Of a stretch of 11,714 nucleotides of DNA, positions 1-7,408 are shown piece after piece (position 1 is the first letter of the stretch; each line of letters opens with the position of its first letter). The position numbers and the translations under genes are program-made. The DNA is from Ruminococcaceae bacterium UBA6855 (GTDB lineage: Bacteria > Bacillota > Clostridia > Oscillospirales > Acutalibacteraceae). Below the pieces are notes generated by a model that made no database searches, was not told the DNA's origin, and saw nothing but the letters and a program-made list of their open reading frames with translations. The stretch is from NCBI GenBank assembly GCA_002451755.1, contig DKDF01000061.1, positions 55,350-67,063 on the forward strand. The letters are read 5' to 3'.

Positions 1-565
1 CCGAAAGCTCATGGATGATGCAGTAATCGACCGCGTCCTCGGGCGCCATGACGAGAAACAGCGAGAGGTTTATATTCCCCTTTGAGGTGCATGAACCCCA
101 GCGCGTTCTCGCGGAATTTATCTTGACCGAAGCGACCGTTTCGCCGAACTGATCTGCGAGCTCATATGTCCTGCGGACGAGATAGTTCTTGGCGAGCGAG
201 CGGTAGACTTCCTTGAGCGCAGCCGCCGTATCATCAACTGAGAGCCCGTCGGGGACAAAGAAGCTGCTGCCGTCAAAACCCGCGCGTTTCCCGGATTTTT
301 TTATCAGCGGATACTCGCGCCCGAGCAGAAGAAGCCCCGACTCCACTCCCGGGACGAACGAATCGGAAATGTCCTTTCGCTCCTGCACCTTTGCGAGATT
401 TTTGAGCACCCATTCGCGCTTTTCAAAGAGGAAATCTTCGATATGTTTGAGGCTCATGCGGCGCGGCGCATAGACCATGACTTTTGCATCGCGCGATATT
501 TTTATGCTCAGCGTCCTGCGGTCGGAGCGCGTCAATTCATACTGAAAACCGAGTTCGGGCATCAT
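1..565 (-). CDS. YgjP-type zinc metallopeptidase (DUF45/M48-like), 3' end cut by window edge
   Basis: 188 codons are visible, starting at ATG 565-563; the C-terminus lies off the left edge. The N-terminal half resembles the beta-rich leader of YgjP/DUF45 proteins (residues 7-100, including YAPRRMSLKHIEDF). Residues 155-170 read RWGSCTSKGNINLSLF, and residues 179-187 read VDYCIIHEL. These are the family's two hallmarks: the RWGSC segment and the start of the HExxH zinc site, whose second His is beyond the window. The family is predicted to be SprT-like cytoplasmic metallopeptidases; the substrate is unknown. The ATG overlaps the stop of the upstream lyase gene (ATGA, 4 nt shared), and no clear Shine-Dalgarno sequence precedes it. 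Translational coupling is therefore likely. A second ATG follows immediately at 562-560. Family assignment is confident; the biological role is not. Confidence 0.88.
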   Translation of the reverse strand, partial: MMPELGFQYELTRSDRRTLSIKISRDAKVMVYAPRRMSLKHIEDFLFEKREWVLKNLAKVQERKDISDSFVPGVESGLLLLGREYPLIKKSGKRAGFDGSSFFVPDGLSVDDTAAALKEVYRSLAKNYLVRRTYELADQFGETVASVKINSARTRWGSCTSKGNINLSLFLVMAPEDAVDYCIIHELS

Positions 566-1485
566 TCTATACCCATATCTGCCTTGAACTGTTCGGTCAG
601 CTCGCGCATCTGATCTATCTCCATGCGGCGGCTGAGCGTGAACGCCGAGGCGTCCTTTGAGCGGCAGTTATAGCCCATGGGCACGCCCTCGAGGGAGAGA
701 TAATATTTTGCGTTGACGGGATAGAGCTGGCACTCGGCGAGAGAGGCAAAGCCGAGGAAAGCCTGGACTTTTTCCGCCTTTTCCGGCTCTTTTTCAAAGT
801 TTTTGCACAGCCACGAATATATCTCCGGGTGGAAATTCGCCATAACGCCCGAGAAGCCGGCGCAGCCCATTTTCAGCGTTTCGAGCAGGCTCGCGGAGTT
901 GGCGTTGAATATCTTGAGTCCCATGCCGTCAACGGCTCTGAGTTTTTCGTTTATCATACCGGGGTCGCAGCAGGTGTCTTTGAGAAAGGTGAATCTGCCG
1001 GACTCGGCGAGCTTTTTGAGCACCTCTGGGGTCATAACGCGCTTATAGGGATAGGGGCACTCGTAGATGCCGAAATTGACATCGCCGACGGATTCGACAG
1101 CCCTGTCGATATTTTTAAGAAATACGCTGTCGTCCTCATCGGCTGATGCGAATCTGTTCGAGATGAACACATAGGCGTCTATCCCCTCGTCTATAAATGC
1201 CTTCGCCTCTTCTATCTGAGTGTCGAGGTCATCCGCGACATGACCGGACGCGACAACTGAGATATTTTTCGGCGTATGCTGCATAACAAAATGCAGGAGT
1301 TCGAGTCGCTCTTCAAACGAGAGGAAGAATATCTCGCTCGACTGGCAGATGGCAAAGATTCCGTCAACTTTCTTCTTGGCGTACCAGTTTATAAGCGCTT
1401 CGACAGCCGCATAATCTATCTTATTGTCCTTTGTGAACGGCGTTATCATGGTCGGATAGACGCCGTTGGGAATCGTCTTTTTCAT
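562..1485 (-). CDS. Dihydrodipicolinate synthase/N-acetylneuraminate lyase family protein, substrate unknown
   Basis: This 307-aa protein matches the length of class I pyruvate-type aldolases of the DapA/NanA family. The start is ATG 1485-1483, chosen because TTGGAGGGAC lies just upstream; extension to a TTG at 1542 would run through the promoter. Visible landmarks are YPTMITPF (residues 10-17), Tyr141 in the YECPYPYKR segment (the position of the catalytic Tyr of DapA) and Lys169 in FLKDT, the expected Schiff-base lysine. FSG at 211-213 fits the conserved strand-7 motif. The DapA GTTGE phosphate/carboxylate motif is replaced by CQSSE (47-51), and the Arg normally five residues after the Tyr is not in place. 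I therefore would not call it dapA. It probably condenses or cleaves a pyruvate-type substrate, identity unknown. It lies downstream of sigF with its own promoter and is coupled to the metallopeptidase gene. Confidence 0.9.
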   Translation of the reverse strand: MKKTIPNGVYPTMITPFTKDNKIDYAAVEALINWYAKKKVDGIFAICQSSEIFFLSFEERLELLHFVMQHTPKNISVVASGHVADDLDTQIEEAKAFIDEGIDAYVFISNRFASADEDDSVFLKNIDRAVESVGDVNFGIYECPYPYKRVMTPEVLKKLAESGRFTFLKDTCCDPGMINEKLRAVDGMGLKIFNANSASLLETLKMGCAGFSGVMANFHPEIYSWLCKNFEKEPEKAEKVQAFLGFASLAECQLYPVNAKYYLSLEGVPMGYNCRSKDASAFTLSRRMEIDQMRELTEQFKADMGIE

Positions 1486-1514
1486 TTTTTGTCCCTCCAA
1501 TATGATCTCAGTTA

Positions 1515-1542
1515 AGTTTATCACATCGGCGGGAATTGTCAA
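1515..1542 (-). promoter_or_regulatory. Sigma-A-type promoter for the DapA-family gene
   Basis: On the minus strand, a perfect -35 TTGACA (1542-1537) is followed after 16 bp by TAAACT (1520-1515, 4/6 match to TATAAT). Transcription would start near 1508, leaving a leader of about 23 nt that ends in the GGAGGG ribosome binding site. The -35 starts only 5 bp after the sigF stop codon. No hairpin terminator is visible between sigF and this promoter, so read-through from spoIIA is also possible. Confidence 0.6.
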
Positions 1543-1547
1543 GAAAA

Positions 1548-2210
1548 TCAGGCGGACAGGTTGCGCCGCAGGAGCGCGAGCACGACTTTTTCGCGCCGCG
1601 ACACCTGCACCTGCGACATTCCGAGCAGTTCGGCTGTTCGGCTCTGGGTCATGCCGCGATAATAGCGCAGGCTTATCATCTCGCGGTCGCGGTCATCGAG
1701 CAGAGCGATAACTTCGCGCAGGGCGATAAGCTCCGATGCGGCGTTCTCCGGCGACTCAACGGGCAGGTCTATCTGTCCCTCGCCGTCGTCCGTGCATGCG
1801 GTCAGCGACACGGCTGGCATCGCGGCGTTGAGCAATTGCGCCGTCTGGGCAACATCGCTGCCGAGGCGTTCGGCGAGCTGACCGACAGTCGGTTCGCAGC
1901 CGAGTTCGGCGGTCAGCGCATCCTTTTCGCGCATCGCGGCACGTGCTTTTTCTTTCAGCGCTCGTCCGACTTTGACGCTGCCGCCGTCGCGGAAAATGCG
2001 CTTTATCTCGCCGAGAATGACGGGCACGGCATAGGTCGAAAACGAGAACCCGCGCTCCGGGTCGAAGTTTTCGGCGGCTTTTATAATCCCGACGCACCCC
2101 GCCTGAAACAGGTCGTCATACTCCGCGCCCTTGCCGCGGAATTTGTTGGCGCAGGCATGGACGAGACCGATATTCTTTTCAACGAGTTCATTGCGTTCAG
2201 CCCTGTCCAT
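1548..2210 (-). CDS. sigF: RNA polymerase sporulation sigma factor SigF (sigma-F)
   Basis: The 220-aa sigma-70 family factor directs early forespore transcription. Region 2 covers roughly residues 12-82, with YDDLFQAGCVGI (31-42) and the promoter-melting segment GFSFSTYAVPVILGEIKR (54-71). Region 3 is about 84-130. Region 4 carries the -35-binding helix-turn-helix at 187-207 (MTQSRTAELLGMSQVQVSRRE). The sequence alone fits SigF or SigG; lying directly behind spoIIAA and spoIIAB identifies it as SigF. It is somewhat shorter than the ~255-aa Bacillus protein. The start ATG 2210-2208 is preceded by AAAAGGA, and the gene overlaps the end of spoIIAB by 14 nt. In the known pathway it is held inactive by SpoIIAB until SpoIIAA frees it after asymmetric septation. 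Confidence 0.95.
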   Translation of the reverse strand: MDRAERNELVEKNIGLVHACANKFRGKGAEYDDLFQAGCVGIIKAAENFDPERGFSFSTYAVPVILGEIKRIFRDGGSVKVGRALKEKARAAMREKDALTAELGCEPTVGQLAERLGSDVAQTAQLLNAAMPAVSLTACTDDGEGQIDLPVESPENAASELIALREVIALLDDRDREMISLRYYRGMTQSRTAELLGMSQVQVSRREKVVLALLRRNLSA

Positions 2211-2649
2211 CGCCGCGTCCTTTTATATATTTATCCATGGTGACGCTCGTCCCCTTGCCCGGGACGGAGCGTACGCGCACTTTGTCCATAAAGCTCTCCA
2301 TGACGGCGAATCCCAAGCCCGCGCGCTCGCCGCCGAGGGTCGTGAACAGCGGCTCCATCGCCTGGCGCACATCGATTATGCCGCACCCGCGATCCCTTAT
2401 CCTGATGCGGACGAGTCCGTCGTCAAACAGCCCGACCCATATGTATATCTCCCCCACGCTCGCGGGATAGGCGTGGACGATACAGTTTGTGACCGCCTCG
2501 CTGACGGCGGTTTTGATATCCGATATTTCTTCGACCGTCGGGTCCTGCTGAGCCGCAAACGCCGAGACTGCGACGCGTGCGAAGCTCTCGTTGACGGAGC
2601 GGCTCTCTATTTTCAGGCTCATCTGATCGACAGGCTTTTTTCTACTCAT
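2197..2649 (-). CDS. spoIIAB: Anti-sigma F factor / serine kinase SpoIIAB
   Basis: This 150-aa GHKL-fold kinase binds sigma-F and, with ATP, phosphorylates SpoIIAA. Motifs seen are the N box EAVTNCIVHA (51-60), with the Mg-coordinating Asn55 and Glu51, the G1 box DRGCG (86-90), and the ATP-lid/G2 region GGERAGLGFAVM (106-117). Its length is close to the ~146-aa Bacillus protein. The start is ATG 2649-2647, preceded by AAGGAGGA; an upstream in-frame start would add 19 residues unlike the family. It overlaps spoIIAA by 8 nt and sigF by 14 nt, consistent with coupled translation that keeps kinase, antagonist and sigma factor in fixed proportion. Confidence 0.95.
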   Translation of the reverse strand: MSRKKPVDQMSLKIESRSVNESFARVAVSAFAAQQDPTVEEISDIKTAVSEAVTNCIVHAYPASVGEIYIWVGLFDDGLVRIRIRDRGCGIIDVRQAMEPLFTTLGGERAGLGFAVMESFMDKVRVRSVPGKGTSVTMDKYIKGRGDGQG

Positions 2650-2977
2650 GTTTATCCTCCTTGTTCCTTTTCTGCGACAGCGTACACAACGCCTGCATAC
2701 CCGCAAGGCGCATCATTTTATAATTGCGCTCGCTGAGATTTGTGACTTCGAGCTTCCCCTGCCAGCCCTGCAGAAGCCTATAGCGACCCATGACGAGACC
2801 GACGGCGGAGCTGTCCATAAAAGTGACATCGGCGAAGTCGAGGCGCAGTATTTTCGGCTGCTGAGCCGCGGCGGCGGCATCGATATCCGCGCGCATTGCA
2901 GCGGCGGTATGGTGGTCTATCTCGCCGGAGAGTAGTGCGCTGACGCTGAGCGGATTTGAGATTATTTCAACACCCAT
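2642..2977 (-). CDS. spoIIAA: Anti-sigma F factor antagonist SpoIIAA (STAS domain)
   Basis: This 111-aa STAS-domain protein is the anti-anti-sigma factor of the sigma-F switch. The signature MDSSAVGLVMGRY spans residues 54-66; Ser57 is at the position of the serine that SpoIIAB phosphorylates and SpoIIE dephosphorylates in Bacillus. The usual Gly after the two serines is Ala here. The C-terminus has a charged tail, SQKRNKEDKHE, that runs into the spoIIAB start, giving an 8-nt overlap. The start ATG 2977-2975 has an excellent AAAGGAGG site. It is the first gene of the operon, and a folC terminator plus about 275 bp separate its start from folC's transcript end. Confidence 0.95.
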   Translation of the reverse strand: MGVEIISNPLSVSALLSGEIDHHTAAAMRADIDAAAAAQQPKILRLDFADVTFMDSSAVGLVMGRYRLLQGWQGKLEVTNLSERNYKMMRLAGMQALCTLSQKRNKEDKHE

Positions 2978-3032
2978 GTTTTTTCCTCCTTTGGGGTGAT
3001 TATCAATTAACAGTTTGTACGGGATAAATTAG

Positions 3033-3066
3033 ATTATTCTCGGATTTGTTTGAATTTTTTGTCGGC
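3033..3066 (-). promoter_or_regulatory. Tentative sigma-H-like promoter and Spo0A-box-like site of the spoIIA operon
   Basis: In Bacillus and clostridia, spoIIA is driven by sigma-H and activated by Spo0A-P. On the minus strand GAGAATAAT (3041-3033) fits the sigma-H -10 pattern RnnGAATWW. Twelve bases upstream, ACAAAAAAT (3062-3054) has the A/T-rich part of the -35 element but lacks its central GG. TTTGTCGGC at 3058-3066 on the plus strand matches 7 of 9 bases of the 0A-box consensus TTTGTCGAA. This is suggestive only, and no strong sigma-A promoter was found in this gap. Confidence 0.3.
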
Positions 3067-3102
3067 GATATCAGTACATTTAAAATTTTGTATCGGCTGC
3101 CG

Positions 3103-3136
3103 CCGATATCGGACAGCCGCAAGGGCTGTCCCTACG
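3103..3136. repeat. Intergenic hairpin repeat, GTAGGG type (copy 1)
   Basis: A perfect 10-bp palindrome CCGATATCGG (3103-3112) runs into an 8-bp perfect hairpin, arms GGACAGCC (3111-3118) and GGCTGTCC (3124-3131) with loop GCAAG. On the minus strand the hairpin begins with GTAGGG, as does the unrelated-stem hairpin at 4709-4734. The same arrangement in two gaps suggests one family of small dispersed repeats. It is not followed by a T-run, so it is not a normal terminator. The rest of the gap (2978-3328) holds the spoIIA promoter candidate, the folC terminator and A/T-rich sequence; I see no gene in it. Confidence 0.55.
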
Positions 3137-3253
3137 AACTGTGCACAATTTTTAATTGCAGCAAATCTTATGAAAAATCTGTGCCGCCGTTGGTCGGCTC
3201 TGTGCGGAGGGTCATTTTTATATGATCAAAAATCGAACACGGCTTGTACAAAA

Positions 3254-3299
3254 CAAAAAACGGGACGGACTATTATCATCAAAGATAATAATCCATCCC
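3254..3299 (-). terminator. Rho-independent terminator of folC
   Basis: Read on the minus strand, GGGATGGATTATTATC (3299-3284) pairs along 16 bp with GATAATAGTCCGTCCC (3277-3262), with two G-U wobbles and a 6-nt loop. A G and then a run of T residues (3260-3255) follow. It lies about 30 bp after the folC stop and insulates the spoIIA operon from folC transcription. Confidence 0.85.
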
Positions 3300-3328
3300 A
3301 TTTGAAAATCCTGCCGAAATGCGGCGGG

Positions 3329-4600
3329 TTAAATATTTTTATTTTCCAAAAGATAACCGCGAACCTCGCCTGCGAGATAGAACGAACCGCAAGTAACGAG
3401 CGTTCCGCCGTTTTGCTTTATGTCATTTATCGCCATGCGGCAAGCTTTTATCGGGTCGGACACAGGCGTGCAGTCGGCACAATATTTATTGGCGAGCTCG
3501 TTCAGGGCTTCGGGGTTCATGCTGCGCGGATTGTCCGGGGCTGTCAGATACATTTTTTCAAACAGCGGCGCGGTCAGGCGCAGATATGTATCGCAGTCCT
3601 TGTCGCCCATGAGCGCGCACACGGCGACGCGTCTGTCGCTTGTGAAGCGTTCCAGAAATGCTTTAAGTGCCGAGGCACAGCCCTCGTTATGACCGCCGTC
3701 AAGAATAATGTTATCGCCGATAAGCTCCATTCGCGCGGGCATCACGGCATTTTTTATTCCATGCTCTATCGCTTTATTGCTGACATTCAAGCCGCACTCG
3801 CGCACGGCGGTGACGGCTGTCAGCGCATTTTTTATCATATGGTCGCCCGCGAACGGTATGCAGAGATTCAGCGAGCCGTAGATAATATCCGTGCCGCGTA
3901 TCGTCTCATCAACAACACGGCAGGCGGTCATATCCGGCACTGCGAGCCTATTTTTCTCGCGCCGAGCGGTTTCTTCTATAACACGGCGTGCATCAGCAGA
4001 CTGCTCGGGATACATGACCGTCACGCCGCGCGGCTTGATTATTCCGCACTTCTGCGCGGCTATTTCAGCTATTGTATTGCCGAGTATCGCGGTGTGATCC
4101 ATAGAAATCGAGGTTATGACACAGACGAGCGGAGTTTTTATAATATTCGTTGAATCGAGCAGCCCGCCGAGCCCGACTTCGAGCACGACAACATCGCATT
4201 TGCGCTCTTTGTACCAGAGAAACGCGGCAGCGGTCAGGGTCTCAAACTCGGTTGCGACAATCCCGCGTTTGTCGAGTTCGTCGCACGCTGATTTTACGCG
4301 CTCAACGACTGAGGCGAGTTCCTCCGGCGGAATCATCTCGCCGTCAATTTGCATGCGCTCGCGAAAATCGGTGACATAGGGCGAAGTGAACAGCCCTGTT
4401 CTGTACCCGGCGGCGGAGAGCATACAGGATATCATGGTGCTCGTCGAGCCCTTGCCGTTCGTCCCGGCGGCATGGATGAAGCGAAGCTCATCCTGCGGGT
4501 TGCCGAGTGCAGAGCAGAGCGCCCTGATGCGCTCCATACCGGGGTGTATGCCAAAGGTCAGGCGCGAATGGATATATTCGATTGCTTCGGTTGGTATCAT
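3329..4600 (-). CDS. folC: Folylpolyglutamate synthase / dihydrofolate synthase
   Basis: This 423-aa Mur-ligase-type enzyme adds glutamate to (dihydro)folates using ATP, and may also make dihydrofolate from dihydropteroate. The P-loop GTNGKGS is at 46-52, the conserved TSPYVTDFRERM segment at 72-83, and SMDHT at 166-170. Lys184 in QKCGIIKP is the likely carbamylated lysine. The C-terminal ligase-domain motif DGGHN is at 301-305. Length fits the family (about 420-430). The start is ATG 4600-4598, behind CGGAGG at 7-nt spacing. The frame stays open to 4747, but those extra 49 codons translate a hairpin repeat and resemble no FolC. It lies downstream of valS on the same strand; a valS-folC order is common in Bacillota. 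Confidence 0.95.
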   Translation of the reverse strand: MIPTEAIEYIHSRLTFGIHPGMERIRALCSALGNPQDELRFIHAAGTNGKGSTSTMISCMLSAAGYRTGLFTSPYVTDFRERMQIDGEMIPPEELASVVERVKSACDELDKRGIVATEFETLTAAAFLWYKERKCDVVVLEVGLGGLLDSTNIIKTPLVCVITSISMDHTAILGNTIAEIAAQKCGIIKPRGVTVMYPEQSADARRVIEETARREKNRLAVPDMTACRVVDETIRGTDIIYGSLNLCIPFAGDHMIKNALTAVTAVRECGLNVSNKAIEHGIKNAVMPARMELIGDNIILDGGHNEGCASALKAFLERFTSDRRVAVCALMGDKDCDTYLRLTAPLFEKMYLTAPDNPRSMNPEALNELANKYCADCTPVSDPIKACRMAINDIKQNGGTLVTCGSFYLAGEVRGYLLENKNI

Positions 4601-4622
4601 CCGTTTTCCTCCGTAAAACATC

Positions 4623-4735
4623 AAAGGACGGGACATGCCCGTCCTTTGCAGGTTGGTTTTTGTGTGCGGGAGAACATGCGCAAATGCGAACGAATACCGA
4701 TATTTTGCGGGCGGATGATATCCGCCCCTACAGCG
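4623..4735. repeat. Intergenic hairpin repeat between valS and folC, including GTAGGG hairpin (copy 2)
   Basis: Two perfect hairpins bracket this element. The first has arms AAAGGACGGG (4623-4632) and CCCGTCCTTT (4638-4647). The second has arms GGGCGGAT (4709-4716) and ATCCGCCC (4720-4727) with loop GAT; read on the minus strand it starts with GTAGGGG. The frame upstream of folC reads through it and gives a peptide (including HPPAKYRYSFAF) that I recall from annotated hypothetical proteins in gut Clostridia, which would fit a dispersed repeat; this is memory, not a search. The first hairpin might act as a weak valS terminator, but the T-run is broken. No clear folC promoter is seen. Confidence 0.6.
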
Positions 4736-4766
4736 CATGGTTCTCACAACGCAGTATCACGCGAAA

Positions 4767-7406
4767 TTACGCATTGGCGATTTTGGAGAGGCTGTCGTTG
4801 AGCATAGCTATCTTCTCGTTCAGCTTTCTCGCCGCTTCGCGCTGAGCCTCAACGACCGGCGCGGGAGCTTTGGAGACGAAGTTATCGTTGGAGAGCTTGG
4901 CGTTGATGCCGTCGAGCTGCTTCTGAGCGGAGGCGAGCTCTTTATTGAGTCTTGCGCGCTCGGCCTCGAAGTCAACGAGGTCGCCCATGGGGATATATAT
5001 CTTTGCGGCGTCGGTGACGATGCAGACTGCGCCGTCTATCTCGATGCCGTCCTCAACCTCGACCTCGGACGCACCCGCAAGCTTCTGCATGAACTCGCCG
5101 GAGAGTCTGAAGGTATCGACATAAGAAGTGCTGATATATATTTTCGCTCTCTTTGAATGAGGAACATTCATCTCGGCGCGGCGGTTTCTTATCGCCCTGA
5201 CCGCGTCCATAATCATGTTCATCTGCTCTTCCTCTGCGCTGAAGTTCAGAGCGTCGGAATACTGCGGCCAATCGGAGACCATTATGCTCGCACCATCATG
5301 CGGCAGGGACTGCCAGATCTCTTCGGTCACGAACGGCATAAACGGATGAAGGAGCTTCAGAACATTGGACATGACATATATGAGCACACGCTTTGCGCAC
5401 TGTGCGGGCTCGCCGCCCTTTTGCAGGCGAATCTTCGCGAGCTCGATATACCAGTCGCAGAAAACATCCCAGATGAAATCATAGAGCTTCTGAACTGCGA
5501 TGCCGAGCTCGAATCTCTCGAGATTGTCTGTAACCTCTTTGACGAGGTCGTTATAGAGGCTGAGCACCCACTTGTCCTCGAGCGCAAGCTCATCGGGCAG
5601 ACCCGCTTCTTCGGAGCCGTCGAGGTTCATGAGGATAAAGCGCGCGGCGTTCCAGAGCTTGTTGGCAAAGTTGCGGCTCGCCTCGACCTTTTTGTCGGAA
5701 TATCTCATGTCATTTCCGGGGCTGTTGCCGTTGGCAAGGGTGAAGCGCAGGGCGTCTGCGCCGTACTTGTCAATGACCTCGAGCGGATCGATGCCGTTGC
5801 CGAGCGACTTCGACATCTTTCTGCCCTGCTCATCGCGGACGAGTCCGTGGATGAGGACGGTATCGAACGGAACCTGACCGGTCTGCTCGATGCCGGAGAA
5901 CATCATTCTCATGACCCAGAACGGGATTATATCGTAACCTGTTACAAGGGTGTTGGTGGGATAATAGCGCTTGAAATCCTCGCTGTCGGTATCCGGCCAG
6001 CCGAGGGTCGAGAACGGCCAAAGAGCCGAGGAGAACCAGGTATCAAGCGTATCGGGATCCTGATGAATATGGGTGCTGCCGCACTTTGAGCACTTGTCGG
6101 GAGCGGTTCTCGCAACGGTTATCTCGCCGCAGTCGTCGCAATACCATGCGGGGATACGGTGACCCCACCAGAGCTGGCGGGAGATGCACCAGTCGCGGAT
6201 ATTCTCGAGCCAATGGAAATAGACTTTTTCGAAACGCTTCGGGACGAATTTTGTCTCGCCGTTCTTAACAGCGTCGATAGCGGGACCCGCGAGGGGCTTC
6301 ATGCTGACGAACCACTGTTTTGAAACGCGGGGCTCAACGGTAGTCGAGCAGCGGTAGCAGGTGCCGACATTGTGGTTATAATCCTCGACCTTGACGAGAG
6401 CGCCCTCAGCCTCAAGATCCTTGACGATAGCTTTTCTCGCCTCGTATCTGTCCATGCCGGCGTACTTCGGATAGTCGTCGACTATCTTCGCGTCATCGGT
6501 CAGGACATTGATAACGGGCAGGTTATGGCGCAGACCGACCTCGAAGTCGTTCGGGTCATGCGCGGGAGTTATCTTAACGACACCGGTACCGAAGTCTATC
6601 TCGACATAATCATCGGCGACGACAGGTATCTCGCGGTGGACTATAGGCAGGATGAGCGTCTTGCCGACGATATCCTTGTATCTCTCATCATTGGGGTTGA
6701 CAGCAACAGCGGTATCGCCGAGCAGAGTCTCGGGTCGGGTCGTTGCAAGCTCGAGATAGCCGCTTCCGTCCTTGAAAGGATAGCGAAGATGCCAGAAATG
6801 ACCCGCCTGATCCTCATATTCGACCTCGGCGTCGGAGATCGAAGTCAGGCAGTGGGGACACCAGTTGATTATTCTCTCGCCCCTGTAAATGAGTCCCTTT
6901 TCATAGAGGTTGCAGAAAACCTCGTTGACGGCTTTATTGCAGCCCTCGTCGAGAGTGAAGCGCTCGCGCTCCCAGTCGCAGGACGAGCCCATCTTCTTGA
7001 GCTGTTCGATTATTCTGCCGCCGAACTTCTCTTTCCACGCCCACGCGCGCTCGAGGAAGCCTTCGCGGCCGACATCGTCCTTTGTAAGACCTTCCTTTGC
7101 CATAGCCTCGACTATCTTCGCCTCGGTGGCGATAGAAGCGTGGTCGGTGCCGGGCAGCCAGAGGGTATCATAGCCCTGCATGCGGTGGTAGCGGATAAGT
7201 ATATCCTGAAGAGTATTGTCAAGAGCATGACCCATATGGAGCTGACCCGTGATGTTCGGAGGGGGAATAACTATAGTATAGGGTTTCTTCTCCGGGTCGG
7301 GTACGGCGTGGAAGAAATTGCCGTCGAGCCAGAATTTATAGGTTCTGTCCTCCACTTCCTTCGGATCATACTGTTTTGCGAGTTCCTTTGCCATAACATA
7401 ATCCAT
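4767..7406 (-). CDS. valS: Valine--tRNA ligase
   Basis: This 879-aa class Ia synthetase charges tRNA-Val; the length is typical. The HIGH motif appears as HMGH (57-60) after PPPNITGQL, and KMSKS is at 530-534. The CP1 editing domain lies within about 217-345, with TTRPETLLGDTAVAVNP (222-238) and GTGVVKITPAHDPNDFEVG (273-291). Cys pairs CPHC (183-186), CYRC (350-353), CDDC (423-426) and CSKC (439-442) suggest zinc knuckles. The last ~65 residues form the valine-specific C-terminal coiled coil. The start is uncertain: ATG 7406 has GGAG only two bases upstream, while ATG 7394 (MAKELAKQYD, typical of homologues) has GGAG 14 bases upstream. It has its own promoter and a ~145-nt leader without a T-box. 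Confidence 0.97.
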   Translation of the reverse strand: MDYVMAKELAKQYDPKEVEDRTYKFWLDGNFFHAVPDPEKKPYTIVIPPPNITGQLHMGHALDNTLQDILIRYHRMQGYDTLWLPGTDHASIATEAKIVEAMAKEGLTKDDVGREGFLERAWAWKEKFGGRIIEQLKKMGSSCDWERERFTLDEGCNKAVNEVFCNLYEKGLIYRGERIINWCPHCLTSISDAEVEYEDQAGHFWHLRYPFKDGSGYLELATTRPETLLGDTAVAVNPNDERYKDIVGKTLILPIVHREIPVVADDYVEIDFGTGVVKITPAHDPNDFEVGLRHNLPVINVLTDDAKIVDDYPKYAGMDRYEARKAIVKDLEAEGALVKVEDYNHNVGTCYRCSTTVEPRVSKQWFVSMKPLAGPAIDAVKNGETKFVPKRFEKVYFHWLENIRDWCISRQLWWGHRIPAWYCDDCGEITVARTAPDKCSKCGSTHIHQDPDTLDTWFSSALWPFSTLGWPDTDSEDFKRYYPTNTLVTGYDIIPFWVMRMMFSGIEQTGQVPFDTVLIHGLVRDEQGRKMSKSLGNGIDPLEVIDKYGADALRFTLANGNSPGNDMRYSDKKVEASRNFANKLWNAARFILMNLDGSEEAGLPDELALEDKWVLSLYNDLVKEVTDNLERFELGIAVQKLYDFIWDVFCDWYIELAKIRLQKGGEPAQCAKRVLIYVMSNVLKLLHPFMPFVTEEIWQSLPHDGASIMVSDWPQYSDALNFSAEEEQMNMIMDAVRAIRNRRAEMNVPHSKRAKIYISTSYVDTFRLSGEFMQKLAGASEVEVEDGIEIDGAVCIVTDAAKIYIPMGDLVDFEAERARLNKELASAQKQLDGINAKLSNDNFVSKAPAPVVEAQREAARKLNEKIAMLNDSLSKIANA

Positions 7407-7408
7407 TT

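Noticed and set aside
1486..1542. TTG start at 1542 extending the DapA-like protein by 19 residues
   Set aside because: That TTG is the -35 TTGACA of the promoter, and the ATG at 1485 has a strong ribosome binding site.
3050..4153. Long plus-strand open frame (367 codons) opposite folC
   Set aside because: It lies mostly antisense to folC, starts in the spoIIA upstream gap, runs through a repeat and a terminator, has no ribosome binding site and shows no protein motif.
4601..4747. 49-codon N-terminal extension of folC
   Set aside because: It translates through two perfect hairpins of an intergenic repeat, while ATG 4600 has a GGAGG site at good spacing and begins the FolC-like sequence.
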